64,000 nt of DNA from JAAFIP01 sp043718065. Its GTDB lineage: Bacteria > Pseudomonadota > Gammaproteobacteria > Burkholderiales > Burkholderiaceae_C. Below the pieces are notes generated by a model. That model saw only the letters and a list, made by a program, of their open reading frames with translations. It did no database searches and was not told the origin of the DNA. Made by a program: the position numbers and the translations under genes. The stretch covers positions 10,069 to 74,068 of the forward strand of contig JAYSWJ010000086.1 of NCBI GenBank assembly GCA_043718065.1. Reading direction: 5' to 3'. Positions 50,601 through 58,530 of the stretch are shown here, piece after piece. How positions within the stretch are numbered: position 1 is the first letter of the stretch; every line of letters begins with the position of its first letter.

Positions 50601-51114
50601 CACTCGCTCGCTCACGCACGTTTTCCCCGCTGCAACGTCGTTTGTCAGCAGCGCGTTGGTTGCAGGCGATGCGTTTGGTAGGGTGTACGGTGTGTTTGAC
50701 CAGCAGACCTGGACGGGCGCATGGAGCGACGCGCGCATCGGCAGCGACACCCTGGCGAGCTACAACACCATTGACTATCCGATCACCACCACGAACCGTG
50801 GGGCTGTGAAAGAACGCTGGGCGCTGATATTCACCAGCAACACCGCTTTTAGGGTGGTGGGCGAGAACTACGGTCAGGTGGCCACAGGTGACATTAACAC
50901 CGTGTGCCAGCCAAACAACACCGCCACAGGCGCACCGTTTTTTAGCATACCTGTATTGGGCTGGGGCGGCGGCTGGGCGGCAGGTAATGTGCTGCGTTTG
51001 TCTACCGACGCTTGCGGCGCAGCCATAGGGGTGGTGCGTACAGTTTTACAGGGGCCGGATACGCTGGCCAGTGATAAGTTCACCTTGGCCTTGCGCCTTG
51101 ACGTGAACGCTTAA
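47611..51114 (+). CDS. Large tail tip protein, D3112-type
   Basis: A 1167-residue protein. The N-terminal part (DIKLLKSAVMADTSDGGG, RYLVKGPLLDCYAYEAHYAG) is followed by several similar beta-sandwich units (FELPPAPGTFTLSYMAQGRW-like and FELEFSPNVFPDGAVAIAW). By size and position it corresponds to the large tail protein after the fibre genes in transposable siphoviruses. Weak ribosome site. Confidence 0.65.
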   Translation: MPIQTEDIKLLKSAVMADTSDGGGAMTGVEVVDGVSNNLFPDTSQVDRALGRVNIRQIFGVAHTNDTDVALGVHTIITDAPDDPLVHCTLMAAPRWGATRNEYREAIERYLVKGPLLDCYAYEAHYAGSLSLRLFGSGAAELPTGGDAMVIRSADGLQEQFLRVLRVSTSTVTKGKRTVQVGLCDLGQALEFDFPGRNPEDESLSHAGSTAFHTTTVSGGAKFYGIKPVGASAAIGDYSILTQGGIFAPLVPAATVESPLVDQYPLLLRRGLSRTALAALTLPPVTSVWNAGARLSTPTAIEPGSLALTHAGVSFTDDGAGKLKQGTTVVGSIDYKGRTATLAAGAPSYGSGTSAITYRPATLAGAGTHSAAQEVTIANQGLVYTFAFEPPPAPGTFTLSYMAQGRWYALEDNGSGKLSGADTSYGIGTISYASGSIGVTLGAIPDIGSSLIYQWGTADAAVAYSVVRPTKLSTTIDLPYSVNAASLTMTWSRGAANYSATCSAQGVLAGDATGTAKVVSRRTGSNLSNYYNPNNPFPVTYAFELEFSPNVFPDGAVAIAWQQRPNSFSDAVNNGTGSYTLGRPPATGSVSLTVQTLYEAGFDLPQAINAVDNGAGALLSTSIGSQGAIVGTINYTTGAVTVVANMPMDVYERISVTAQVGAIGGTVPQNYESRVLRAGKNVTLKNAAIGTISHAAGAVSPGTGLTVTPTSYSAKLKIEAGLTMQDGDFAFTCGDAVYYGLANVISKGWVASTGVPSVENCGNATSDGVVTVNSLPANGVNSLAFANAAVNKAGDLRVSQGVFRVASAPLKAGVFQLQSVAQVAQANGAGVIAGGGFTGLVDYARGIVRWGRLGSFVGDMVQADALSYNAVFLQYLPLDANLLGLQTARLPLDGKVPIYRAGGLVVVHNTQTFAVPSPLTKGTAYNIGRGRLSSVKIKTATGGTVPSALYITNLDTGTVTVPTGSNITALPQPWALEHRIEDLVVCSEADISGKLKFTRSLTHVFPAATSFVSSALVAGDAFGRVYGVFDQQTWTGAWSDARIGSDTLASYNTIDYPITTTNRGAVKERWALIFTSNTAFRVVGENYGQVATGDINTVCQPNNTATGAPFFSIPVLGWGGGWAAGNVLRLSTDACGAAIGVVRTVLQGPDTLASDKFTLALRLDVNA

Positions 51115-51128
51115 ATTTTGGAGTGACT

Positions 51129-52322
51129 ATGAGCGAATTTGTATTGGACTTTGACAGCAGCGAAACCGGCGCGCCGGTGCTAAACAATGCACCGGGCAGC
51201 ATGATCGGCGTGCTGGATGCCTGCTTGGTCACTGGGTTTAACAGTCGGGCGATCACCGGATTGGTGGTCGCAGCGGGCGTGGCCACTGCGACCTGTGCAG
51301 GTCACGGCTACAGTAGTGGCTTTAGCAAGGATGTTGAAGTTGCAGGGGCCATACCAGCAGGTTTGAACGGGCGCAAGCAACTGACGTTTGTAGACACTAA
51401 CACTTTTAAGTTTTTAGCTACCGGCGTATCGGATCAAACGGCTACGGGCACTATCACCGCCAAGCGCGCGGCCCTCGGGTGGACAAAGTTGTTCGCGGGC
51501 ACCAATAAAGCGATATACAAGCGCACTGACCTCACGGCGACGACAATTATGCTGCGTGTGGTAGACACAAGTGTTGCCGCCGCTAGTGCCATAAGCGCGC
51601 GCTGGACGGCTATTGAGACGGCCACTGACGTTGACACGTTCAGTGGTCTATGCCCCACATCAGCGCAGCTACAAGACGGCTACTTTGTAAGTAAGGGGCA
51701 AAACTCAACGACAGCTAAGCAGTGGACACTAGTCGGCAGCTCGCTATTATTCTTTTTAACAACAGGTTCCTCTTCGTTCGGATTACTGCCAAACTCAGAT
51801 CAAGAGGCGTGCAGCAGCATGTTGTACTGCTTCGGGGACTTCACTTCCTACAAACCCGGTGACGCATATAACTGCATTGTGTCAGGTGAGATATTAGACG
51901 CAAACGGCGGCGGCACTAGCCACGGCACGCGACCACTGGGCTCAGATCAGTCAAGCGTTTCCGTAGGCTTCCTCGGTATCCAGTGCGCGCGCGGGTACTC
52001 TCAGTTTGCTGGAGCTGTGACACTTGGCGTGTTTGGTGCGGGCGGTCAGCGCAGTGGTTCGAGCGGTCAGTTTGTCTTTCCTAGCCCAATTGACTCCGGC
52101 TACTTAATCAGCCCTAAAACGATACTCACCGAAGCAGTACCAGGCGGCTTTGCGGCTCGGGGGGTGATGCCTGGCTTCGTGCATATATTGGGTGTCCGGC
52201 CTATCCGCTACCGCGAAGTTGTAGATGGTATCGTTGATCTGTCAAACAGGAAGATACTAGGTCTGCAACCATACGCAGCAGGATCTGCACGCGTGGCCAT
52301 TGATCTATCCGGGCCTTGGTAA
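51129..52322 (+). CDS. Tail protein, unassigned
   Basis: A 397-residue beta-rich protein; GGAG lies 7 nt before ATG 51129. It includes FVLDFDSSETGAPVLNNAPG at the N-terminus and an APG-rich middle; the C-terminus (RYREVVDGIVDLSNRKILGL) is typical of structural tail proteins in this part of the genome. Function not established. Confidence 0.6.
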   Translation: MSEFVLDFDSSETGAPVLNNAPGSMIGVLDACLVTGFNSRAITGLVVAAGVATATCAGHGYSSGFSKDVEVAGAIPAGLNGRKQLTFVDTNTFKFLATGVSDQTATGTITAKRAALGWTKLFAGTNKAIYKRTDLTATTIMLRVVDTSVAAASAISARWTAIETATDVDTFSGLCPTSAQLQDGYFVSKGQNSTTAKQWTLVGSSLLFFLTTGSSSFGLLPNSDQEACSSMLYCFGDFTSYKPGDAYNCIVSGEILDANGGGTSHGTRPLGSDQSSVSVGFLGIQCARGYSQFAGAVTLGVFGAGGQRSGSSGQFVFPSPIDSGYLISPKTILTEAVPGGFAARGVMPGFVHILGVRPIRYREVVDGIVDLSNRKILGLQPYAAGSARVAIDLSGPW

Positions 52323-52326
52323 AACT

Positions 52327-52692
52327 ATGGCGATTCGTGCAACAGGGCAAACAGGGAGGGTGCTTTCTTCCAGCCCACCTCCTATTAGCCCCGCAATACG
52401 CTCGTACGGTAGGGGGCCTATTTCAGCAGGGTGTGACTTTGAAAACGGCGGAAAACACCAGGTCACCGGCACCACTAAAGTCAAAGGCTCACCGGACTTT
52501 GCAGTTAGCCGCCGTGTACGGCTGCACGATCAACTAACCGGTCTGTTGGTGCGTGAGCAGTGGAGTCAAGCCGGCACGGGCGCGTACTCTTTCACTCGTA
52601 TTCGCGCAGGTCTGTTCTACATAGTGGCCTTTGACTACACCAACGCTTATAACGGTGTGATCGCTACCAACGTAGCGTCAGAACTGCCGTGA
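52327..52692 (+). CDS. Small tail protein with carboxypeptidase-like beta fold
   Basis: A 121-residue protein. KGSPDFAVSRRVRLHDQLTG, then GAYSFTRIRAGLFYIVAFD, is the strand pattern of a transthyretin/carboxypeptidase-regulatory-like beta-sandwich, used by phages as decoration on tails. ATG 4 nt after the previous stop. Confidence 0.55.
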   Translation: MAIRATGQTGRVLSSSPPPISPAIRSYGRGPISAGCDFENGGKHQVTGTTKVKGSPDFAVSRRVRLHDQLTGLLVREQWSQAGTGAYSFTRIRAGLFYIVAFDYTNAYNGVIATNVASELP

Positions 52693-53108
52693 CCTTATCA
52701 CTTGTTGCTAGGCAGGCTAGGTTGTCAGCCATTGGCCGACTGGTAGATTCCAATGGCGGTGGGGCCGTACATTTGTACGCTGCCCCCATGCCCGCTAAGC
52801 CAGAAAACGCTCCCGTGAACGCCCCTTTAGCAATTGTGGCATTGGCCGCAGTGTGTGGCTTTGCGGGTGCCACGCCACAAGGTCTGGCTACTTTTACGCT
52901 AACGCCAGTCACTGGCAACGCAGCGGCCACCGGACTGGTGGCGTGGGCACGGTTTGTAGATGGTGCCGGTACAGCTATTGACGACCAGGTGGCCGGCACG
53001 CCAGGTAGCGGAGCACCAGTAATTGTTACCGATAACAAGACGGTGCCTAGCGCGTTGGTTTTCTCAGGTGGTGAGGTGCAAATAGTCTCTGCAGTTTGGG
53101 CCGAGTAA
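52689..53108 (+). CDS. Hypothetical tail protein
   Basis: A 139-residue beta-rich protein starting at GTG 52689, overlapping the previous TGA. It contains LVDSNGGGAVHLYAAPMPA and a C-terminal VFSGGEVQIVSAVWAE. Located in the tail-tip cluster; function unknown. Confidence 0.55.
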   Translation: MTLSLVARQARLSAIGRLVDSNGGGAVHLYAAPMPAKPENAPVNAPLAIVALAAVCGFAGATPQGLATFTLTPVTGNAAATGLVAWARFVDGAGTAIDDQVAGTPGSGAPVIVTDNKTVPSALVFSGGEVQIVSAVWAE

Positions 53109-53109
53109 T

Positions 53110-54933
53110 ATGCCCACAGAGTTACTGTTTCAAGACCCGCCGTATGCGGGGCAGCCTATTAACTTGGTGTTTGGCGGCTCAGGCTCGGTCGTAGCTTCGC
53201 CAGCGTTCGTCACCGTCTACATCACACACCCAGCGCCTGCGTTTAGCGCCATAGCGGTCTACGACAACCGTGTCACGCGCTGGCGCGATCAGCGGGTCGG
53301 TGTGGGCTTTGACGTTGGGCTGCCCAGATTGCGTCAACAGGACTCTAGCTGGGGACTGTCAGCCAAAGAACTGGGCGGCACACATTTGGGTTGGGGGCAA
53401 GCTGAGCGCAAAGCTGGGCAAGTGGCTGTGCATCTGGCAATCGCTGATCAGCGCGCCAGCAAGCGTGACTTGGCGTATCAGCAGGCTTTGGGGTTAATCG
53501 TTACAGCTATGTCAGCCCTAGAAGTCGCCACGCAGCACGAGCGGGTAGCCTCGCTACTGTGGCAGCAAGCCTTGGCTAAGTCACACACGCGCGTGTCAGC
53601 TATGGAGGCCGCTACGCGCCACCGCAACGAGTTACTTGCTGAGTGGCAATTACCGCTGCCACGGGTCTACCAGCGCACCAACCTGTTCGGGGTCGCCAGC
53701 ACGTTGCACGCCTTGGCGCAAATCATGCCTTGGGAACGTGTACGACAGGCAGCTAACGGCAAAGAGGCGTGGCCGCCTATTGTGGTGCCGCCCACCTACT
53801 ACATCCCGGACGATAACCTCCTGTTTCAGTGCCCACCACTAAGCGCCCCGTGGGTGCTGTTGTTTGGTGATAAACCCTGCTACCTTGAGCAGGGCGCTGC
53901 ATTATCTATTCTGCCTTCGAGGTACTACATGACGATCAATACAATTCAAGCGCAACTACTGCCCGGCTTGGCCGAGGTGCCTATCTACGCGGGAGCCACC
54001 ATCAGCCAAGATGTTGGCAGCTATGGCTGGACACTAAGTGCTACAGGCCCGGCATCCCTGCTGGTCCAGTTGGCCCCCGCGCCTGGCGTGCCTCAGCAGA
54101 TTAGGCTGACCATTAATGGCATTGTGTGGGTTTTCGCAATCGACAGCCCCCGCCAAACCCATAGCTTTGGCAAGACGGTGACCCAAATCACCGGACGTAG
54201 TATTACATCGGCCATAGGCCCGGCGTTTGCCCGTGAAACCGCACGCTTGGCCACCGACCCGTACAACGCGCAGCAGCTGGCTGTCCAAGCCCTAGAAAAT
54301 ACAGGTGTAACCCTTGACTGGGGCATTGATGACTGGCTGGTGCCAGCCGGCGTTTGGAGTCATTACGGTACCCCGCTAGCAGCTGTGCAGGCGATTGCGC
54401 AGGCGGCAGGCGGCTATGTGCAAAGCCACCGCAGCTTGCCCCAGCTGCAGGTGCGCCACCCTTATCCGCTGCTTCCCGGAGGTGTCTTGGGTGGGCCGTG
54501 GAATTGGAACGGGGCATTTGCAGCCGACGTGACGCTGGCTCCTGATGCCATCATCAGCCGCTCGACCGAGGTGCGCGACAGCCCTGCGCTCAATGCGGTC
54601 TACGTCTCGGGCACTACGCAGGGCGTTTTGGCATTGATTAAACGCGAAGGCACAGCGGGCGACCAGCTGGGGGCCTTGGTATCCGACGCGCTCATCGTCG
54701 CTGCGGCCGCGGCGCGCCAGCGTGGCCTGGCCGTTTTGGGTGCAGCAGGCGGCAAAACCATGCGCCAGCTAGAGCTGCCAGTTCTGGTCGGTGCAGGTCA
54801 GCCAGGCGTGCTGAGCACCGATCAGTTAATCCAAGTTAACGACACGATACCTTGGCGGGGCCGTGTCAGGGCCGTATCAGTCACCGCAGGTTCGCCCAGC
54901 GTGCGCCAAAGCGTCTTGGTGGAGGCCGCATGA
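53110..54933 (+). CDS. Tail hub-like protein
   Basis: A 607-residue protein. Residues about 60-210 are helical (GQVAVHLAIADQRASKRDLA, HTRVSAMEAATRHRNELL), and the C-terminal 350 residues (GWTLSATGPASLL, ITGRSITSAIGPAF, AIAQAAGGYVQSH) resemble the phage late-control/hub protein fold that carries the tail tip. Starts one base after the previous stop. Confidence 0.65.
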   Translation: MPTELLFQDPPYAGQPINLVFGGSGSVVASPAFVTVYITHPAPAFSAIAVYDNRVTRWRDQRVGVGFDVGLPRLRQQDSSWGLSAKELGGTHLGWGQAERKAGQVAVHLAIADQRASKRDLAYQQALGLIVTAMSALEVATQHERVASLLWQQALAKSHTRVSAMEAATRHRNELLAEWQLPLPRVYQRTNLFGVASTLHALAQIMPWERVRQAANGKEAWPPIVVPPTYYIPDDNLLFQCPPLSAPWVLLFGDKPCYLEQGAALSILPSRYYMTINTIQAQLLPGLAEVPIYAGATISQDVGSYGWTLSATGPASLLVQLAPAPGVPQQIRLTINGIVWVFAIDSPRQTHSFGKTVTQITGRSITSAIGPAFARETARLATDPYNAQQLAVQALENTGVTLDWGIDDWLVPAGVWSHYGTPLAAVQAIAQAAGGYVQSHRSLPQLQVRHPYPLLPGGVLGGPWNWNGAFAADVTLAPDAIISRSTEVRDSPALNAVYVSGTTQGVLALIKREGTAGDQLGALVSDALIVAAAAARQRGLAVLGAAGGKTMRQLELPVLVGAGQPGVLSTDQLIQVNDTIPWRGRVRAVSVTAGSPSVRQSVLVEAA

Positions 54934-55160
54934 GCGCTCTGAACCCCTTCAAAGAACTATTAGACCTGCTGCCCAGCAGCCCGTTGTTGGTAGGCCGAGT
55001 CGTGGCGGTGGCCACGGGTGTAGTGACAGTTCAATACCCTGGCGGTGGACAACAAACCGCCCGCGGCACCGGCTATGCGCTCAATACCAGAGTTTTTGTA
55101 CGCGCTGGCACAGTTGAAGGCATTGCACCAAGTCTTGCGTTTACAACAATCGAGGTCTAA
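54930..55160 (+). CDS. Small tail-tip protein with OB-like fold
   Basis: A 76-residue protein, ATG overlapping the hub stop. LVGRVVAVATGVVTVQYPGGG and TRVFVRAGTVEGIAPSL form a small barrel pattern as in gp5-like OB domains. It is the last phage gene before the right end. Confidence 0.6.
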   Translation: MSALNPFKELLDLLPSSPLLVGRVVAVATGVVTVQYPGGGQQTARGTGYALNTRVFVRAGTVEGIAPSLAFTTIEV

Positions 55161-55213
55161 CCCTGTTTCCCTCTGAGCAATTCCTTTTCTTGGCGAGAAA
55201 AGAATTATTTAAG

Positions 55214-55271
55214 CAAATATCTCGCTGAAACCAGTCCAAATATCTCGCGCGGCTTTATCCTAGCATCTCGC
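55214..55271. repeat. Right-end transposase-binding-site repeats
   Basis: Three TATCTCGC-type motifs (read inward GCGAGATA) end at 55225, 55248 and 55271, an exact 23-bp period. The outermost (GCGAGATGC) matches the outermost left-end motif at GAGATGC. This is the layout expected for transposase sites at a Mu-like right end. Confidence 0.7.
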
Positions 55272-55278
55272 GGTCACA

Positions 55279-55510
55279 CAGCACCGCACGGTATGCCTAT
55301 GCCAAACGGACCTGCGGCCCTTTATTATTTGGCATAGGACACACGCTGCAGCAGTGCGCGTGCAAGAACAACGAACCGGGTATCAAGCCCAGCAGCAAGA
55401 GAGACTAAAAACCATTTCAAACGGCATTTCCAACAGCAAAATAACCCTGTAACCCAAGTAAATCCTGCTCAAGCAGCTATGAAATTAGTAGTATATCTGT
55501 AGACAATAAT
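55279..55510. other. Host intergenic region right of the prophage
   Basis: No gene. It holds a perfect 11-bp inverted repeat, CCTATGCCAAA / TTTGGCATAGG (55296-55306 and 55328-55338), and one interspersed repeat (TGCTCAAGCAGCTAT, 55466-55480). The inverted repeat has no T-run on either side. Confidence 0.6.
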
Positions 55511-56275
55511 TTAGCTTTTCCAAGCCACCCATTGCGCCAAGCGTTCAAAAACCATGTCCACCACAATGGCCAGCATGCCCACCAGCAACGCACCTTGCAG
55601 CACGTAAGCAGTGTTAAAACCACTCAATCCCACAATAATCGGCGAACCCAAAGTTTTGGCCCCCACGGTAGAAGCAATGGCTGCCGTGCCGATGTTGATG
55701 ATGACCGATGTGCGCACGCCCGCAATCCATACAGGCAAGGCCAGCGGTGTTTCTACTTGCCAAAAGGATTGCCATGCCGACATGCCCATACCGTTGGCTG
55801 ACTGTCGTACAGCGGCTGGTACGGCTTGCAAGCCCGTCACGGTGGCTTGTAGTACAGGTAGCAAACCATACAAGGCCAGTGCAAACAGCGCGGGCAGCTC
55901 TCCAAACCCCACTATCGGTACAGCCACCGCCAACACGGCTACAGGTGGGAAGGTTTGGCCCATCGAGACCAAGGTTTGCACTACGGGGCCAAACGCTTTG
56001 CCCGTTGGGCGGGTGACGAAGACGCCTGCTGCAGTGCCCACCACGACAGCAACCAAGCTAGAAATACCTACCAGCTTGCAATGCTGCCAAAGCAAATAGG
56101 CAAACGGCTCTTGCTGGTACACCGGGCGCTCTAGTGCAGGGAACAGGCTGGCAAATAGCGGCTGTGAATACGGCAAATACACCACCAAGGCTGCCAGCGC
56201 CAATGCGGCCCATAGCAAGTGGTTACGCCACAGGCGGTGGCCTGGCGCGGCGGGCAGGGCGGGTGACAGTGTCAT
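55511..56275 (-). CDS. Osmolyte/quaternary-amine ABC transporter permease (OpuCB/YehY type)
   Basis: A 254-residue inner-membrane permease of the binding-protein-dependent type. It has about six membrane helices and the coupling-loop segment QSANGMGMSAWQSFWQVETP (E-A-A-like loop). The start ATG overlaps the ATP-binding gene stop by 4 bp. Last gene of a four-gene operon (binding protein, permease, ATPase, permease) that imports glycine betaine, choline or similar compounds. Confidence 0.87.
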   Translation of the reverse strand: MTLSPALPAAPGHRLWRNHLLWAALALAALVVYLPYSQPLFASLFPALERPVYQQEPFAYLLWQHCKLVGISSLVAVVVGTAAGVFVTRPTGKAFGPVVQTLVSMGQTFPPVAVLAVAVPIVGFGELPALFALALYGLLPVLQATVTGLQAVPAAVRQSANGMGMSAWQSFWQVETPLALPVWIAGVRTSVIINIGTAAIASTVGAKTLGSPIIVGLSGFNTAYVLQGALLVGMLAIVVDMVFERLAQWVAWKS

Positions 56276-57249
56276 GGTTGTGCCATGGCGGTAGTTTGCG
56301 CAGCAACTTTGCCGTGGGCTGCGTGTTTATCAAAAATATCTGATACGTGCAGTACACCTGCGTGCGTGCCCGATGCATCTTGCACATTGATGCAGCTCAT
56401 CTGCTGCATTGCCATCATCGATACTGCCTCGCGCAGGCTGGTATGTGCTGGCAGGCTGGGGCCTGGCAGTGCGGGTTCTGCCCGGGCCAAATGCTGCGCT
56501 TGTTGTAGCGACAGCAGCTTAATACCAATATCACTACGCCCAACAAAATCCACTACAAAGTCGTTAGCGGGTTGGGCCAAGATATTCAGGGGTGTATCTG
56601 CCTGTACAACACGCCCTTCATCTAGCACCACAATCTTAGTGGCCAGCAGCAAAGCTTCTTCAATGTCGTGGGTAACCAGTACGATGGTTTTGCCAGACGC
56701 TTGGTGCACACGCTTTATCTCTTGCTGCAAGGCCGCCCGTGTAGACGGGTCTAGCGCGCCAAATGGTTCGTCCATCAGCAGCACATCTGGGTCGGCAGCT
56801 AATGCGCGGGCCACGCCTATGCGCTGCTGCTGGCCGCCTGACAACTGATGCGGGTAGCGTGTGCGGTAAAGCGCAGGGTCTAGTTGAAACAGCTCTAGCA
56901 GTTCGGTGACGCGTTGTGAAATCTTGGGTTTGTCCCAGCCCAGCATGTGCGGCACGGTGGCAATATTGCGCTCTACGGTCCAGTGCGGAAACAGCCCCAC
57001 AGACTGAATGGCATAGCCCATACGCAGGCGCAAATCACGTATTTTGAATTTATAAATTTCTTCGTTGTTAAATAGAATTTTGCCGCCATCATGCGGCTCT
57101 AGCCGGTTAATCATTTTCAAGACAGTTGACTTGCCCGAACCCGAAGCACCGATCATCACCACAAATTCGCCACGCGCGATGTGCAGGTTCAGCCCTTCAA
57201 TCACCCTCACGTCGCCATAGGATTTGCTGATGTTGATGAATTCGATCAT
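56272..57249 (-). CDS. Osmolyte ABC transporter ATP-binding protein
   Basis: A 325-residue ATPase. Walker A GASGSGKST (residues about 33-41), signature LSGGQQQRIGVARAL, Walker B VLLMDEPFGALDP and the switch histidine in VTHD are all present. Residues about 265-315 form a single CBS-like domain (MMAMQQMSCINVQDASG), shorter than the tandem pair that senses ionic strength in OpuA. ATGA coupling with the upstream permease gene. Confidence 0.9.
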   Translation of the reverse strand: MIEFINISKSYGDVRVIEGLNLHIARGEFVVMIGASGSGKSTVLKMINRLEPHDGGKILFNNEEIYKFKIRDLRLRMGYAIQSVGLFPHWTVERNIATVPHMLGWDKPKISQRVTELLELFQLDPALYRTRYPHQLSGGQQQRIGVARALAADPDVLLMDEPFGALDPSTRAALQQEIKRVHQASGKTIVLVTHDIEEALLLATKIVVLDEGRVVQADTPLNILAQPANDFVVDFVGRSDIGIKLLSLQQAQHLARAEPALPGPSLPAHTSLREAVSMMAMQQMSCINVQDASGTHAGVLHVSDIFDKHAAHGKVAAQTTAMAQP

Positions 57250-58493
57250 AGTGCTGCTGCGCCGGGAGGTTTGCTTTGAGCGGTGTTAGAAGTGGTGTTC
57301 GGCATCGTGTTTGGCTGTGTGTTGTGTGCAGGCTGGGCCAGCTTCACTAACACTTTAAAAACGGTATCGGTCAGCACCGACAGCGCCACAATAGGCAGCA
57401 CACCTAGCAGCACCAAATCTTGCGCACTGCTAAACAGTCCTTCAAACATGATGGCCCCCAGCCCGCCCGCACCAATCAGCGCGGTCACCGATGCCAATCC
57501 GACAGCAGACACCGTAGCAGTGCGCACACCGCCCAGCAGCACCGGCAAAGCCAGCGGCAGCTCAACGCGCGTAAATACTTGGGTCGCAGACATACCCATG
57601 CCGCGCGCTGCGTTTACCACGCTAGAGGGAACTTGCTCTAGCCCTGCCAGCGTGCCGCGTACCACTGGCAGCAGTGCATACAGAGTTAAAGCTATCACGC
57701 CAGGCGCCATGCCCACACCGCTGATGCCCGCTTTGGCCAGAGCAGGAAACACTGCAGCCAACCATGCCAGTGGTGCCATCAACAAGCCAAACAAAGCAAT
57801 AGAAGGAATGGTTTGAATGACGTTGAGTACAGGAAACAACGACTGCTGCGTAGCGCGAACTTTGTGCATCCACCACCCCAGCGGCACACCGATCAGCAGC
57901 GTGGGCGCCATGGCCAGTAGCACGATAAGCATATGCTGCATCGCTGCTGCAGCAAAAGTATCGGACCGGTTGGCGTACTCTTTCATAATCGACAAATCAT
58001 TGCACCACTCAGACCCAAGCATCCAAGCTACAAGTAGCACAACTGTGGCTAGTAAGCCAGTGCGCAACCCGAGCCCCACTTTTAGACTCTGCAAAGCATC
58101 TTGTGCCATTAGCCACAGCACAACTAGCAGCACCCACCATGTGCCGCCCAGTGAGGTGCGTGCATAGGCAGATTGTGTAGCTGCTACGTGGCTGGCATAT
58201 GTACCTGCAACAGCAAGCAGCAGCACCATAGATATAGAGGCCACGCCTAGCTGCAACCAAACTACAGCTCGGGTGGGTTTGAACGCCACTGACATCAGCA
58301 GAGCCAATAGCAGTGCCGCCAGCAGTGTGGCCAGTGTAGCGGCGGGGCTTTGCAGCAACGACCATAAGTAGACAGGCTCGCCTGACACCATGCGGTTAGC
58401 CGCTACACGCAAAAAAGGCATTGCTACTAGCGCAGCAGCCCCAGCCAAGGACAACACTGCGTCCACAGGGTTAAATTGCAAACCGAGCCGCAT
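57246..58493 (-). CDS. Osmolyte ABC transporter permease with extended N-terminus
   Basis: A 415-residue permease. The C-terminal 200 residues are the transport domain (LLIGVPLGWWMHKVRATQQ, NAARGMGMSATQVFTRVELP). The first about 180 residues add several extra membrane helices, as in YehW/OsmU-type permeases. The Pro- and Asn-rich C-terminal tail (HNTQPNTMPNTTSNTA) is low-complexity. Confidence 0.85.
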   Translation of the reverse strand: MRLGLQFNPVDAVLSLAGAAALVAMPFLRVAANRMVSGEPVYLWSLLQSPAATLATLLAALLLALLMSVAFKPTRAVVWLQLGVASISMVLLLAVAGTYASHVAATQSAYARTSLGGTWWVLLVVLWLMAQDALQSLKVGLGLRTGLLATVVLLVAWMLGSEWCNDLSIMKEYANRSDTFAAAAMQHMLIVLLAMAPTLLIGVPLGWWMHKVRATQQSLFPVLNVIQTIPSIALFGLLMAPLAWLAAVFPALAKAGISGVGMAPGVIALTLYALLPVVRGTLAGLEQVPSSVVNAARGMGMSATQVFTRVELPLALPVLLGGVRTATVSAVGLASVTALIGAGGLGAIMFEGLFSSAQDLVLLGVLPIVALSVLTDTVFKVLVKLAQPAHNTQPNTMPNTTSNTAQSKPPGAAAL

Positions 58494-58530
58494 GCAAAAA
58501 ATTCCTCAAGCCGCTGCGGCAAACAGCAAT

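Larger units (their letters stand above)
14900..55280. mobile_element. Transposable (Mu-like) prophage, BcepMu-type early region with D3112-type tail
   Basis: A continuous block of phage genes with a MuA-type transposase and MuB-type ATPase, Mu-like head genes, a tape measure and tail genes, and a lysis cassette. No integrase or sheath gene is present. The ends are placed from repeated transposase-site-like motifs. The left boundary is TG at 14900 or TGT at 14933; the right boundary is CA at 55278 or 55280. I see no exact 5-bp target duplication: with the 14933 and 55278 ends the flanks are CAGCAAC and CAGCACC. All structural, packaging, lysis and transposition functions look intact. Confidence 0.9.

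Noticed and set aside
44136..52322. A diversity-generating retroelement or invertible fibre cassette
   Set aside because: No reverse transcriptase, template/variable repeat pair, invertase gene or inverted fibre fragments were seen.
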